In this document: positions 1 to 8,499 of the stretch, piece after piece | Numbering within the stretch: position 1 is the stretch's first letter | Layout of the letters: each line of letters begins with the position of its first letter | NCBI GenBank assembly: GCA_024761205.1 | Contig: JAMASS010000039.1 | Span: forward strand, 178-42,882 | Reading direction: 5' to 3' | Source of the DNA: Limisphaerales bacterium | Lineage (GTDB): Bacteria > Verrucomicrobiota > Verrucomicrobiia > Limisphaerales > AAA164-E04 | DNA length: 42,705 bases | Translations under genes and position numbers: made by a program | The notes under the pieces: generated by a model | Database searches by the model: none | What the model was told of the DNA's origin: nothing | What the model saw: the letters and a program-made list of their open reading frames with translations, nothing else

Positions 1-8
1 TTTATTTT

Positions 9-22
9 ATGCCCATAAATTA
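9..22 (-). repeat. IS-like terminal inverted repeat remnant
   Basis: Read on the minus strand this 14-mer is TAATTTATGGGCAT. It matches 13 of 14 bases of the 14-mer at 42026-42039, which lies just before the IS1595-like transposase at the right edge. The orientation is what would be expected if an element of the same kind ended here with its body to the left of the window. This is inference from one short match; AT-rich flanks make chance similarity possible. Confidence 0.4.
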
Positions 23-69
23 TTAAAATTGGAGCCGAATTAACTTCACCCGGAAATTCGCGGATAGTA

Positions 70-85
70 CCCCCCCCCCCCCCCC
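70..85 (+). repeat. Poly-C tract, 16 bases
   Basis: Sixteen consecutive C residues lie 11 bases upstream of the TTG start of the PEP-CTERM protein gene. The reading frame of that gene stays open leftwards through the tract to about position 19, but no in-frame start codon lies upstream, so a translational on/off switch is not evident. Such tracts can vary in length by slipped-strand mispairing and alter promoter spacing. They are also a classic place for sequencing error. Confidence 0.85.
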
Positions 86-96
86 GAGTTTATCGT

Positions 97-840
97 TTGA
101 AGACAGACCGCCCTCGGCGGACAGGCCAAGGGCTTAAGCTCACTCTCGCCGCCCTCCTGACCGCCCTCGCCCTCCAACCCGCCGCCGCCGTTGCTCAGAG
201 CATCATCGCTGTCGGCAACTTGGGACAGTCGCAGGAGTTTACCTGGAGAGTTTTACCTGGTGAATCGCTAGCGACACAGTTCACCGTCGGCCCGCCTCGC
301 GAAGGCTTCACCGGCTGGAAGCTGGACAGGATCACCGGGGGTTTTGATGATTCCGGAGGCTCACCCGGCACTTTTGAGGTCAGTATTCTAAACGATGACT
401 CCGGCTCACCCGGCCCTATCGATAGCCCGCTGGCGACCTTGACCGGGCAGGCCCCATTGAGTAGTGGAAGGTATGACTTCCTGTCGCCCGCCGGCACTAC
501 GATTTCCCTGGAACCGGAGACGTCCTATTGGCTGGCGTATATGCAGGTAGGAGGAGCAAGCTCTTCTGATTTTTACAGAATAGGCTTAACAGACGTGCCC
601 AATGAGGACTCCAGGGCTCTGCAGGGATGGTCGATTGGCGACAACCATTGGCAGAATCCGGATGGGAGTAGATGGCAAGAATTTAGCCACCCTAGCGGCA
701 CACGCGTTCCTTTCCGATTCCGCGTGTTTGTCACGCCGGTGCCGGAGCCCTCGGAGTATGCGCTTTTCTTTGCCTTGGGCTTGGGCGCCTTCGCCCTTTG
801 GCATCGCCGTCGCCAACGAGGGCAGCGAGCCGCCGCCTAG
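97..840 (+). CDS. Secreted PEP-CTERM protein, choice-of-anchor R-like
   Basis: This is a 247-residue exported protein. Residues 1-34 form a signal peptide with basic residues, a hydrophobic core and an AAAVAQ cleavage region. The body (about 35-212) resembles the choice-of-anchor R family: a repeated GGSPGTF/SGSPGP pattern, then a beta-rich segment with TSYWLAY near 142-148. The C-terminus is a textbook PEP-CTERM sorting signal: VPEPSE at 215-220, a hydrophobic stretch 221-235 and a basic tail starting HRRRQR. It would be processed and anchored to the envelope by an exosortase, which is not in the window. The start is TTG with no clear ribosome binding site, so the exact start is uncertain. 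It is convergent with the protease-like gene downstream. Its biological role is unknown. Confidence 0.8.
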   Translation: MKTDRPRRTGQGLKLTLAALLTALALQPAAAVAQSIIAVGNLGQSQEFTWRVLPGESLATQFTVGPPREGFTGWKLDRITGGFDDSGGSPGTFEVSILNDDSGSPGPIDSPLATLTGQAPLSSGRYDFLSPAGTTISLEPETSYWLAYMQVGGASSSDFYRIGLTDVPNEDSRALQGWSIGDNHWQNPDGSRWQEFSHPSGTRVPFRFRVFVTPVPEPSEYALFFALGLGAFALWHRRRQRGQRAAA

Positions 841-958
841 CACTTTCCCCTCGCACTAAAGCATCCCCGCCACCCAGCGGAAGAAAAAAGAGAGAGCACG
901 GCAACCAGCAAGCCAAAGAGAACGAAACCCGACGACTAATCGCCACGTACGCCATCGT

Positions 959-2002
959 CTACTCCGCATCACGCAACTTGAACTCATCCCCGAGCTTCGC
1001 CAACACCCGCCGCAGCAATGTCGTTGGCAAAGCAAAGGTCGTCACGCGATCCACTCGCGCAATATTGATCCCAATCACCCGGCCGCTCAAATCCATAACC
1101 GCTCCGCCCATGGAGCGGACGTGAACCGGAATGTCATGTTGCATCACCTGCTCGAAGCCTGACAAGCGAGTGGAGGTTTCGCCGCTCAAAAGCTGATTTC
1201 GGTCAAAATGCCCAAAATAAGTGGATCGAAATCCCAAAGTCACATTGAGATTCAGTGTCTCTTCGCCGCGATGCAGCATCAATTCCACATTCTCGCCGGG
1301 ATGATGCGCCGCGATGGCAGCCTGAAGCTGCTCCACTAAGAGGACCACCTCGCCATTCACGGAGCTAATGATGTCTCCTTGTTGAATTCCGGCGCGCGCT
1401 GCCGCCGTCTCCTCCAAAACTTGACCAACCTGAACGCCTCCCAATGCCAACCCCTGTCGCCCCATTAAAATTCCCAGGGCCCCGCCTTCGCGTTTGATCG
1501 ACCGGCTATTGGCACTAACGATCCCTATCTTCGCGCTCCGTTTAGGACCCGACGGACTGACCAGAATCTTGCCTCGGGAAACACGCACCACTTCATGCAA
1601 GGGAGCGACATGGGTGAGAGACACATCCAGTCGAAGGGCTGCAACATCGTTGTTCTCGTCCACAGCAACCGAGACCGGCAAGACCTCTCGACTATCCGGC
1701 AATCGCACCACAGTCTTCCAGCCCAGCTCACTCGCCTTCGTCACCACCAGCCCATCCTCGCGAACGATGGTTCCGAGAGCGACCCGTTCCTCAGCGTCAA
1801 GAATCTCGACAGTGATCGCCGCCAATCGCTGATCGAGCTCGGCCACAGACGATAACGTCTGCTTGCCATTGGTTCGGAGCGGTGCCGGCAATTTCTCCAA
1901 TGGCTCCAAGGCATAACAGACCCCCCAGGCTAAACTGATAACCCCAAAGAGACCCAACCCGAACGTTGCGTTCACCCCTCTGCTAAGCGGCTTTTCCATC
2001 AT
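959..2002 (-). CDS. Exported protease-like protein with dead active site and PDZ domain
   Basis: This is an HtrA/trypsin-like protein of about 350 residues. Numbered from the longest frame (start 2023), a membrane segment or signal lies at 17-38. The N-terminal half of a trypsin fold spans about 60-165, a PDZ domain about 185-262 (RAGIQQGDIISSVNGE), and the C-terminal trypsin segment about 298-335. All catalytic signatures can be located but two are changed. The TAAH position reads TKAS, the Asp is kept in NNDVAAL, and GNSGG reads RSMGG, so His and Ser are absent. The PDZ sits between the two halves instead of after them. I place the start at the ATG pair near 2002/1999, because GGAG lies 4-7 bases upstream. 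It follows the fusion protease gene within about 28 bases and is probably co-transcribed. It is likely a scaffold, chaperone or regulator and not an enzyme (inference). Confidence 0.75.
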   Translation of the reverse strand: MMEKPLSRGVNATFGLGLFGVISLAWGVCYALEPLEKLPAPLRTNGKQTLSSVAELDQRLAAITVEILDAEERVALGTIVREDGLVVTKASELGWKTVVRLPDSREVLPVSVAVDENNDVAALRLDVSLTHVAPLHEVVRVSRGKILVSPSGPKRSAKIGIVSANSRSIKREGGALGILMGRQGLALGGVQVGQVLEETAAARAGIQQGDIISSVNGEVVLLVEQLQAAIAAHHPGENVELMLHRGEETLNLNVTLGFRSTYFGHFDRNQLLSGETSTRLSGFEQVMQHDIPVHVRSMGGAVMDLSGRVIGINIARVDRVTTFALPTTLLRRVLAKLGDEFKLRDAE

Positions 2003-2029
2003 CAATCTCCACACTTCAACCAAGTAACC

Positions 2030-3721
2030 CTACTGCCGTCGCCCCCGAAACCGCTCCAGTTTGGCTTCCACATCGATCCACTCCGATTCCCGGAGAACAC
2101 GCAACCGAACGACCTCACCCACACGGCGACTGCTGAGCGCCACAAGATACTCCCAGTCATCCTCAACCACAAACTCATCCACTTGCCGGATAATATCGCC
2201 TCTCTTCAGCGGAGAGTCCTCTCGCTCCACTCGGACCACCCGCACGCCAGGATTGGCGTCCACCGTGCGAACCCCCAGCCCACCCCGGCGGCCGCGCATC
2301 CGATTTGGCGGGATCACCACCCCTTCCTTCATGGGCTTCCAGTGCCTCAAAAACGCCTTAATCGGCGCGTGGTAATTTTGGTCCAAGCGCCCACCGATGC
2401 GACTGTGAATACCAATCAATTCACCGCGCATATTAAAAAGCGCACTTCCGGAATCGCCGCCAATAATGCAACAATCCGAACGCATCAGATTATCCTTCTG
2501 CAAGATGATTCGACCGATTCGCGCCACCACGCCCCGATCATCATCCAAACCGCCGGGATGTCCCAACGCAAAACACCACTCCCCAACTCGCGTTTGATCC
2601 ATGCCCGCCAGCGGCACATAAGGAAACGGTCCCTCACCGTCAATCTTAACCATGGCGGCGTCAGCAAACCGGAAAGCCCCAAGACTCCTAGCATCATGAT
2701 TCGATCCATCGGCCAAGCGGATCCGAATGTCCCGACCCGTCCCGCTGACATGTGCAGCCGTTAGCACGTAACCATCGGGAGACACGAGCACCCCACCACC
2801 ATTACCACCGTTCACCACCACGATAGCCTTTTCCACCGAAGCGATCGCGCTCTGCAACCGATCCTCCATAGCTAGCAAGTCCTCAAGTCCCGTTGGCGTC
2901 GCGTTGACCCGCTCCTCCCGATCTTCCAGCCACTCCAATTCGACCAAAACCGGACGGTGATCCGATATGATGAGGTCATCGACAACGTCTACCTCCACCA
3001 CGCGCCAAGCATCGCGACAACGGATCAATATATAGTCGATCATCGACTGAGGAGCCACGGCATCGATCCAGTCGTCTGCCAACAAGGTCTGTATAGGAAC
3101 AGAGCTCGGACGCGCATTGAGGTCACCTGCGAGAATCACCGGCACATCCTCATCTCCACCAAAAACTTGACGAATCTGTTGCACCTGCTGCGTTCGAGTC
3201 GATTCACTCTGATGGCACAAATGGGTCCCCAGAAAATCAAAACTCGGTAAGCCGTTATCTGGGACAATCCGCGCCGCCAACACGATTCGCGGTTCCTGTC
3301 CGAATTCAAAAGGCAAGGGATGATTCCTTGAGTGTTCAATGGGAAACCGAGACAAGACCGCCTCGCCATATTCCCCTCCGTCGTAAGGCATAGCCGCGCC
3401 GAAAACGAAATTCATCTCGCAAAGCGCCGCTAAGCGTGCCGCCTGATCGACCCCGTTGACTCGCCCCGTTTTCCGGTCCACCTCCTGCAGGGCCACCACG
3501 TCAGGATTCAACCCGTTAATCATGCCGGCAAGCCGTTCGTAGTCGAACTTCCCATCGGTTCCCTCTCCGTGGTGAATATTGTAAGTCAAAACGCGGAGCC
3601 GCTCGGCATCGGCACTCACCGCACAGAGAACCGACAGGCTGATGGCGAGGCCCCACAAAAAGGATACTATTCGCCGTTCATCCCACGCGATCTTTCCCCC
3701 AGATTGAATCAATGTCCTCAT
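2030..3721 (-). CDS. Exported endonuclease/exonuclease/phosphatase-trypsin-PDZ fusion
   Basis: This 563-residue protein has three enzyme-type modules. A signal peptide (about 18-39) is followed by an EEP-fold hydrolase at 41-263 with its hallmark residues: YNIHH (Asn48), LQEVD (Glu80), THL (His167), AGDLNARP (Asp200, Asn202) and SDHRP (253-257). A short charged helical linker precedes a trypsin-like protease (about 290-460). Its triad looks intact: TAAHV (His324), FADAAMVKI (Asp354) and GGDSGSALF (Ser424). A PDZ domain follows at about 478-555. EEP enzymes cleave nucleic acids, phospholipids or inositol phosphates, and the substrate cannot be told from the sequence. The gene begins 21 bases after the CehA pseudogene and is followed directly by the dead protease-like gene. 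The junction is clean and in frame, so this is a real fusion in this sequence. I know of no standard family with this architecture. Confidence 0.85.
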   Translation of the reverse strand: MRTLIQSGGKIAWDERRIVSFLWGLAISLSVLCAVSADAERLRVLTYNIHHGEGTDGKFDYERLAGMINGLNPDVVALQEVDRKTGRVNGVDQAARLAALCEMNFVFGAAMPYDGGEYGEAVLSRFPIEHSRNHPLPFEFGQEPRIVLAARIVPDNGLPSFDFLGTHLCHQSESTRTQQVQQIRQVFGGDEDVPVILAGDLNARPSSVPIQTLLADDWIDAVAPQSMIDYILIRCRDAWRVVEVDVVDDLIISDHRPVLVELEWLEDREERVNATPTGLEDLLAMEDRLQSAIASVEKAIVVVNGGNGGGVLVSPDGYVLTAAHVSGTGRDIRIRLADGSNHDARSLGAFRFADAAMVKIDGEGPFPYVPLAGMDQTRVGEWCFALGHPGGLDDDRGVVARIGRIILQKDNLMRSDCCIIGGDSGSALFNMRGELIGIHSRIGGRLDQNYHAPIKAFLRHWKPMKEGVVIPPNRMRGRRGGLGVRTVDANPGVRVVRVEREDSPLKRGDIIRQVDEFVVEDDWEYLVALSSRRVGEVVRLRVLRESEWIDVEAKLERFRGRRQ

Positions 3722-3742
3722 CTTTTCACTGCCAAATCAAAA

Positions 3743-4911
3743 CTAGCGCGTCTCAACCAACTTCGCCTGATAAAACTCCAGCGCATCTCGATATTCACCA
3801 ATTACCTCGGCTGACAATACACCCCCGTGCCGCCGCAGTTCATTGGCCACGCGCTCAATCAAATACTTGACCTCAACCCACCTCGGTCGAATCGGACGCC
3901 TGTCCACCCAAATATGAAACGGTGCAGCATGCGCAAAACGCAATCGGCGATCTTCAGTCCAAGTAACGCACCGAACCGCCGTCCCACCGCTTGGCATAAG
4001 GTCAAAACCACAGTTGAGCAACGCGCAATAATTGCTGAATCCCCAATAAATCCAAGCCTCCTCCGTGTAACCGCGACTCGTGAGCTCCAGGTCCAAATAG
4101 CCCGAGAGATACTCCGGATACCCATCTCCATACCGAAACTTCATCCGCCAAACGTGATTATTCGTCAGCTCATATACATCCATGTCCACCCCCGGCAGCA
4201 ACATCATGGACCAAGGCCAGTTGTGCTTGTCAAGACCCGGCACCAAGCCCTGTCGCCGCACCGCTTGGATCACTGCGCAAACCGGATGCGCCTCCAAATC
4301 AATCAGTTCGCGATAAATCAAATCACCTCCACCCGGCACGGATACTGTCCGTGAACTTCGAACCGACGTCTCGGCGTACTCGGCAACCCAAAAAGCCAGT
4401 GGCAAGACCACGTTTAAATCTTCCGCCAAAACAGGGTTCAGCAAATCCACAACCGACCGATGGACGTGAGTATCGCCGGAATGCCACCCCACCCCTGTGA
4501 CGCCATATCGGGCCACTGCTCCGAGGACACCGTAACATCTCGGTTGATCCCCCCCTCATATTAACCTCGCACATAGACGGCAAATATTCCTTCCATCGCT
4601 CGACCGTCAACCGATATCTGCCAACCGGAAGGCCCAGCTCAACCGGATGCGCCGAAATCATCGTGTGCACCTCCTGACTCGCACCTCGCCGTCGATCACA
4701 AACAACCGCCGAACCCAAAAAAACTCCCGGATTTTACGGTGAAGAGTTCACCCTCGCTGTTCTCCAAATAAATTCAGGCCGGGAGTATTTGCTCTGACTG
4801 AGCATTGACAACCCGGCCAACCATCTGTCCGGCATTTAGGTACGATCCATTCGCCGCTGTCGCCAACAGAATTGTCAGCCACCACCATCGTTTGGAAAGA
4901 ATCCGAATCAT
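3743..4911 (-). pseudogene. CehA/McbA-type metallohydrolase, frameshifted
   Basis: The first start is the ATG at 4911, giving a signal peptide (RILSKRWWWLTILLATAANG) and then GRVVNAQSEQILPA before a stop. The coding sense continues in other frames: IYLENSEGE near 4765, then AHPVELGLPVGRYRLTVE near 4640 and EYLPSMCEVNMRG near 4565. The last 257 codons (4516 to 3743) are open and contain GWHSGDTHVHR, the HxH metal-binding signature of PHP-type CehA/McbA hydrolases. At least two frame changes (near 4774 and 4520-4560) break the gene. It lies 10 bases after the GGT pseudogene and 21 bases before the EEP-trypsin fusion, as in an operon. The C-terminal half looks recently intact, so the decay may be young. 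Confidence 0.75.
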
Positions 4912-4921
4912 AACACAAGGC

Positions 4922-6362
4922 CTAGCACCCGATTGCACAACCCACCTTCCGAGGCCCGGCTCCCCAAGAATACCGCAACAGCTCTTCCATACGCCAGATA
5001 CTCTGATACCCACCAAAGGCACTCACACCCGACTTCACTTGATGCCCCATCGCAACCAATGGTTCGCGGACTTCTCCCGAAATCCCCGCTTTCAACTGCA
5101 CCAACGCCCGGCCCGTAGAACGGCTTCCCGTTGGTATGGAACTCTCCGAATGGGACACTCGGGGTTGACCGCCTGCCTGTTGCGGCGGCATCCCAAAATC
5201 GGTCATGGTCATCACAAAACCTGCGAATGTCTCTGAGGTTGAAATACTCCCATCACTCCAAACGACATCACCGGTCACCCGTTCTTCGTCAAAAATCCGG
5301 GAATGACTGTACAAAACGGTCGCTTGTGCGGTTCCAACTTATTGATATCCTCGGGGTTGAATGAGAAGAGCTGATCGCGATTCTCCATCGCAACACCCAG
5401 CCCATCTGGCACATACCGGGAGACCCAGCCATGATAAAGCTCTTGAATGAAGGAAACCATATTCCCCTCTCCCTCCGCAGATGTCAGGCAAACTATGTCC
5501 GAATTTCCGGTCAGCCGCCCCGTGGCAACCTTTTGCACCGCCTTCTTGGGGCCCGCTCCTTCCCACATTCCTTCGAAATCAACCACTTCACCGGCACATC
5601 GGCAAAGTTCATAACAACATAATAAACTGCTCGATATTCAAAGGCCAACTTCTTGGCCTCAATGAAGAGATGGAGATGCCTCGCGGATTCGGCGTCAACC
5701 ATCTGATGTCGAAATGCTCGAGCATGTTCAAAATCTACAAGGCCGCGATACCCTGGCCATTCGGCGGGAGTTCCCACACATCAAAGCCACGATAATTGGC
5801 GCTCATCATTCGGCGATCCTCCCCCCCTCGCAGAAAGATCGCCATCTGTCCCTAGTCAAGCTCTCAAAAAAATCCGCGCATCCCGGGTTCTTGGAGATAT
5901 CCCCAAATCCTAAAAACTCCCCACCTCGCAGATAGGTATCGGTAATGTGGGATGCGTGGCACTCGGTGTCTTCAGCCAAACGCGAGGACAATCTGAGAAA
6001 TTGGAAAACTCGCATGCGCATAATAATATCGCCTCGGCCAGCAATTCCTGTCGCTTGAGTTTGCCATAGCGTTGTGACAAGGTACCCTTTCTTCCCAACC
6101 CGACACGCTCCAAGACAGCGGCGAGTGGAGACCGATCTTCTCAGCCTCCTCGAGACTCCAATGATACGACGAACAACCACTGGCATTGAGACCGTAAAGG
6201 GATTGGCTGACCCCTCATCCCGACCGATCACAAACAAGTCGCCACCAGGGCCATTGCTCATCGGTTCCACAACGTTCAAGACGGCGTTGGCAGCAATTAC
6301 CGCATCCACCACACTCCCTCCCTTCTTCAACACCTCGAAGACGGCCTGTCTCGCTAAGGGTT
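4922..6362 (-). pseudogene. Gamma-glutamyltransferase, heavily frameshifted
   Basis: Recognisable in order on the minus strand are KKGGSVVDAVIAANAVLNVV and EPMSNGPGGDLFVIGRD (6340-6220), then a scrambled middle. SAEGEGNMVSFIQELYHG and NPEDINKLEPHKRPF follow (about 5510-5310), and the C-terminal MTDFGMPPQQAGGQPR and ending PRKVGCAIGC (about 5200-4923). These are signature stretches of gamma-glutamyltranspeptidase, which hydrolyses or transfers gamma-glutamyl groups of glutathione. Many frame changes separate them. The nucleophile position, normally Thr in a DT-x-YL context, reads DIVCL here, consistent with loss of function. The gene heads the operon-like run that continues with the CehA pseudogene. 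The N-terminal export signal is missing. Confidence 0.8.
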
Positions 6363-6645
6363 AGCCCGTACACACAATCTCTTAACATTAAACTTGGAAG
6401 AAGGTTTAATTTGAGGCGTTGAGCAAATAAAGGACTTCGTCGCTCAAAAAGTCTCTAAAAAGCAGATGAAAAACGTCCCGCCTGAGAAAATTCAACCGGC
6501 ACAACCCCATGTTGGCGTCCGGCCATCGGCGTGTTGAGATACACTGGTGTAGAACTGGACTTGACTGAACTATATGTGAATCTTCTGGCGACCGCCATGA
6601 ATGTTCAAACAGCCAATTATACCCATCTCGGATTCGTCGACATTA

Positions 6646-7705
6646 TCAACAACACAGCCTCCCCACCTGAGCCTTTTCCTTCCCCTCATCACCCGTTCGC
6701 AACGCCTTTACCATTTTCTTAAACTCCTCCTCGAACTTAGCGTTATCGTGTTCCCATCCGGTGAAATCAGCAGCTAGGCGTGTAGTAATGGATTTCTTCT
6801 TGCCACTCTCGAATTCATCACTGAAGAGATAGCCATCCAGATTCAAAGGGATCAGAGACAGCATCTTCTTTTCCCGTTCCTTCATCAGTTTTTGCTCCTT
6901 CTCAAAAGCTGTGTCGATCTCATTGTCGCCCCACCGCTTGTCAGCGACGATTTTTATCAACAAAGCAAGACCTTATCCCAAAGCTTGATTCCTCGGTCCA
7001 CTTGCTCGTAAATGTCGTCTCCGGAGAGCAGTTGATGTTCATTGAGCCAGCAGTGAATCCCCTTTGCTTGAAGCTGGTCGTAGATTCTTTTAGCGAACGG
7101 CTTATCATTGTGATTGTATGAGAGGAAGCAGGAGTAAAATTCGATTGGGTTGTTGATCAAGGATTGTATGTATTTGATTCAAATATCCGTAAGCCTCAAA
7201 CCTTTCAAGAAGACATCGGGTTTACTATCCGACTTCTCCCAATGTCATGTTTCCTACATGAGGTTGGGCCGGAATAATTGCAAGTCTCAAGACCAATCGC
7301 CTCCTCTAGCCTGATCCCGATAAAATGAGTCATAAAAAGATTCGCAAAGCCAAGGTCAGAGCTTCGAATTTTAGTGGATTTAATGTACTGGTGAGATTCC
7401 TCTCTCGTAAATCACTTGCTTTGAAATTAACTCCGTTTATGTCCGCTCCGGACAAACTGACACCTGTAAGCTTTACATACGCAAGAGACGTATTCCTCAA
7501 GTATGGCGGAGACTTGCTTGCCTCAAATCAGCACAGTTTCCCCACGTTCCAGCTAGCTTGGCACCACTGATATCTACTTTCGCGAGTGAAATTCCATTCA
7601 AGTTAAATTTTGTGAGATCAGCTCCAACGAACTGAATGCCGGCGTCAATAAAGCTGATTGTGCTTAAATTGATCACACGCTCGAGGTTTTCATTCCTCAA
7701 GGCAT
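6646..7705 (-). pseudogene. Pentapeptide-repeat TIR-domain protein, broken
   Basis: The N-terminal part (7700 to about 7300) encodes pentapeptide repeats (FVGADLTKFNLNGISL, then in another frame LTGVSLSGADINGVNFKASD, then SDLGFANLF). After frame changes and a spacer comes a TIR domain. It starts EFYSCFLSYNHNDKPFAKRI and continues LNEHQLLSGDDIYEQVDRG to DKVLLC (7160-6957). In a shifted frame the end of the domain reads NEIDTAFEKEQKLMKE and SLIPLNLDGYLFSDEF (about 6925-6820). The C-terminal tail ends at 6646. The helix carrying the usual catalytic glutamate falls in the frameshift zone. Bacterial TIR proteins commonly degrade NAD+ in antiphage defence, and a pentapeptide-TIR arrangement is known in PVC bacteria and cyanobacteria. 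This copy is dead. Confidence 0.75.
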
Positions 7706-8180
7706 CTCACTCTTTAACCCCACTCCTCCGCCTATCCTCACATCATGCCTATATGGTAACGCTAGCCCAGCCAGATTGAGCGACGAACACGCCTCCGAAC
7801 GATCTCGAAGACATGAGCAGTAGCGAGAACAACTTCACTCCATGTAATCGGATGCTGATGACCGCACTTCACCTCACATAACGCCGCTTGCCTAGATAGG
7901 CAAACGTCGATTCATTAGGTTCTAGCTCCAAACCCTGAAGCTCCCAATGCAATCAACCGTTTTCTATCGGAGCTGGGGAAATGCATACTCAACAGGATCT
8001 ATAGGATGGATTTTCCGCAACTTGCTCATGTCTTGACCTCACCCCTTGCCTTGAATTCTGAGCATTGAACTTGGAACTCAAAAACTTGCACTTAGCACTC
8101 GAAACCCCTGCGAAGTTTTTCGAAAGGAAAAACTCTAATCTTGCCAAAGTGGATAAAGTTGGTAATTGCTCATCTCATGC
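7706..8180. other. Gene-free stretch
   Basis: About 470 bases between the TIR pseudogene and the tRNA. I see no convincing reading frame, conserved protein motif, RNA fold or repeat here. It may be fully decayed coding sequence. Confidence 0.5.
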
Positions 8181-8255
8181 GCGCGATTAGCTCAGCGGTA
8201 GAGCATCACCTTGACACGGTGGAGGTCACTGGTTCGAACCCAGTATCGCGCACCA
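8181..8255 (+). tRNA. tRNA-Val (anticodon GAC)
   Basis: The cloverleaf is complete. The acceptor arms are GCGCGAT and ATCGCGC, and the D arm is GCTC/GAGC. The anticodon arm TCACC-TTGACAC-GGTGG puts GAC at 8213-8215, which reads GTC (Val). The variable loop is AGGTC, and the T arm is ACTGG-TTCGAAC-CCAGT. The 3' ACCA is encoded. A run of six T follows at once. Confidence 0.97.
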
Positions 8256-8328
8256 TTTTTTCTCCTTACTTCCGATTACTTGACTCGCTTTAATTCGCAA
8301 AGATGCCGATGAAGCTCGTCCGATTTCC

Positions 8329-8499
8329 ATGATCCTCTCAAGGGTTCTTGCCATTGTCCTCTTTCTGCTGCCGGTTTCTCTCGTGGGCAATCCGGCAGGC
8401 GATTGCAAAACGCTGTATGAGACAACGACCACGCACCAATCGAAGACCGTGCCGCTAAGATACTCTCGTTTCGACAATGAGCGCCGCGTCGGCAATTAA
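8329..8499 (+). CDS. Possible small secreted peptide, unknown
   Basis: A 56-codon frame begins at ATG 8329. It has a signal-peptide-like start (ILSRVLAIVLFLLPVSLVG) and then a short polar tail ending in NERRVGN. It overlaps the first 23 bases of the permease gene, as in translationally coupled genes. No ribosome binding site is obvious and I recognise no family. It could equally be the tail of a decayed gene. Confidence 0.3.
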   Translation: MILSRVLAIVLFLLPVSLVGNPAGDCKTLYETTTTHQSKTVPLRYSRFDNERRVGN

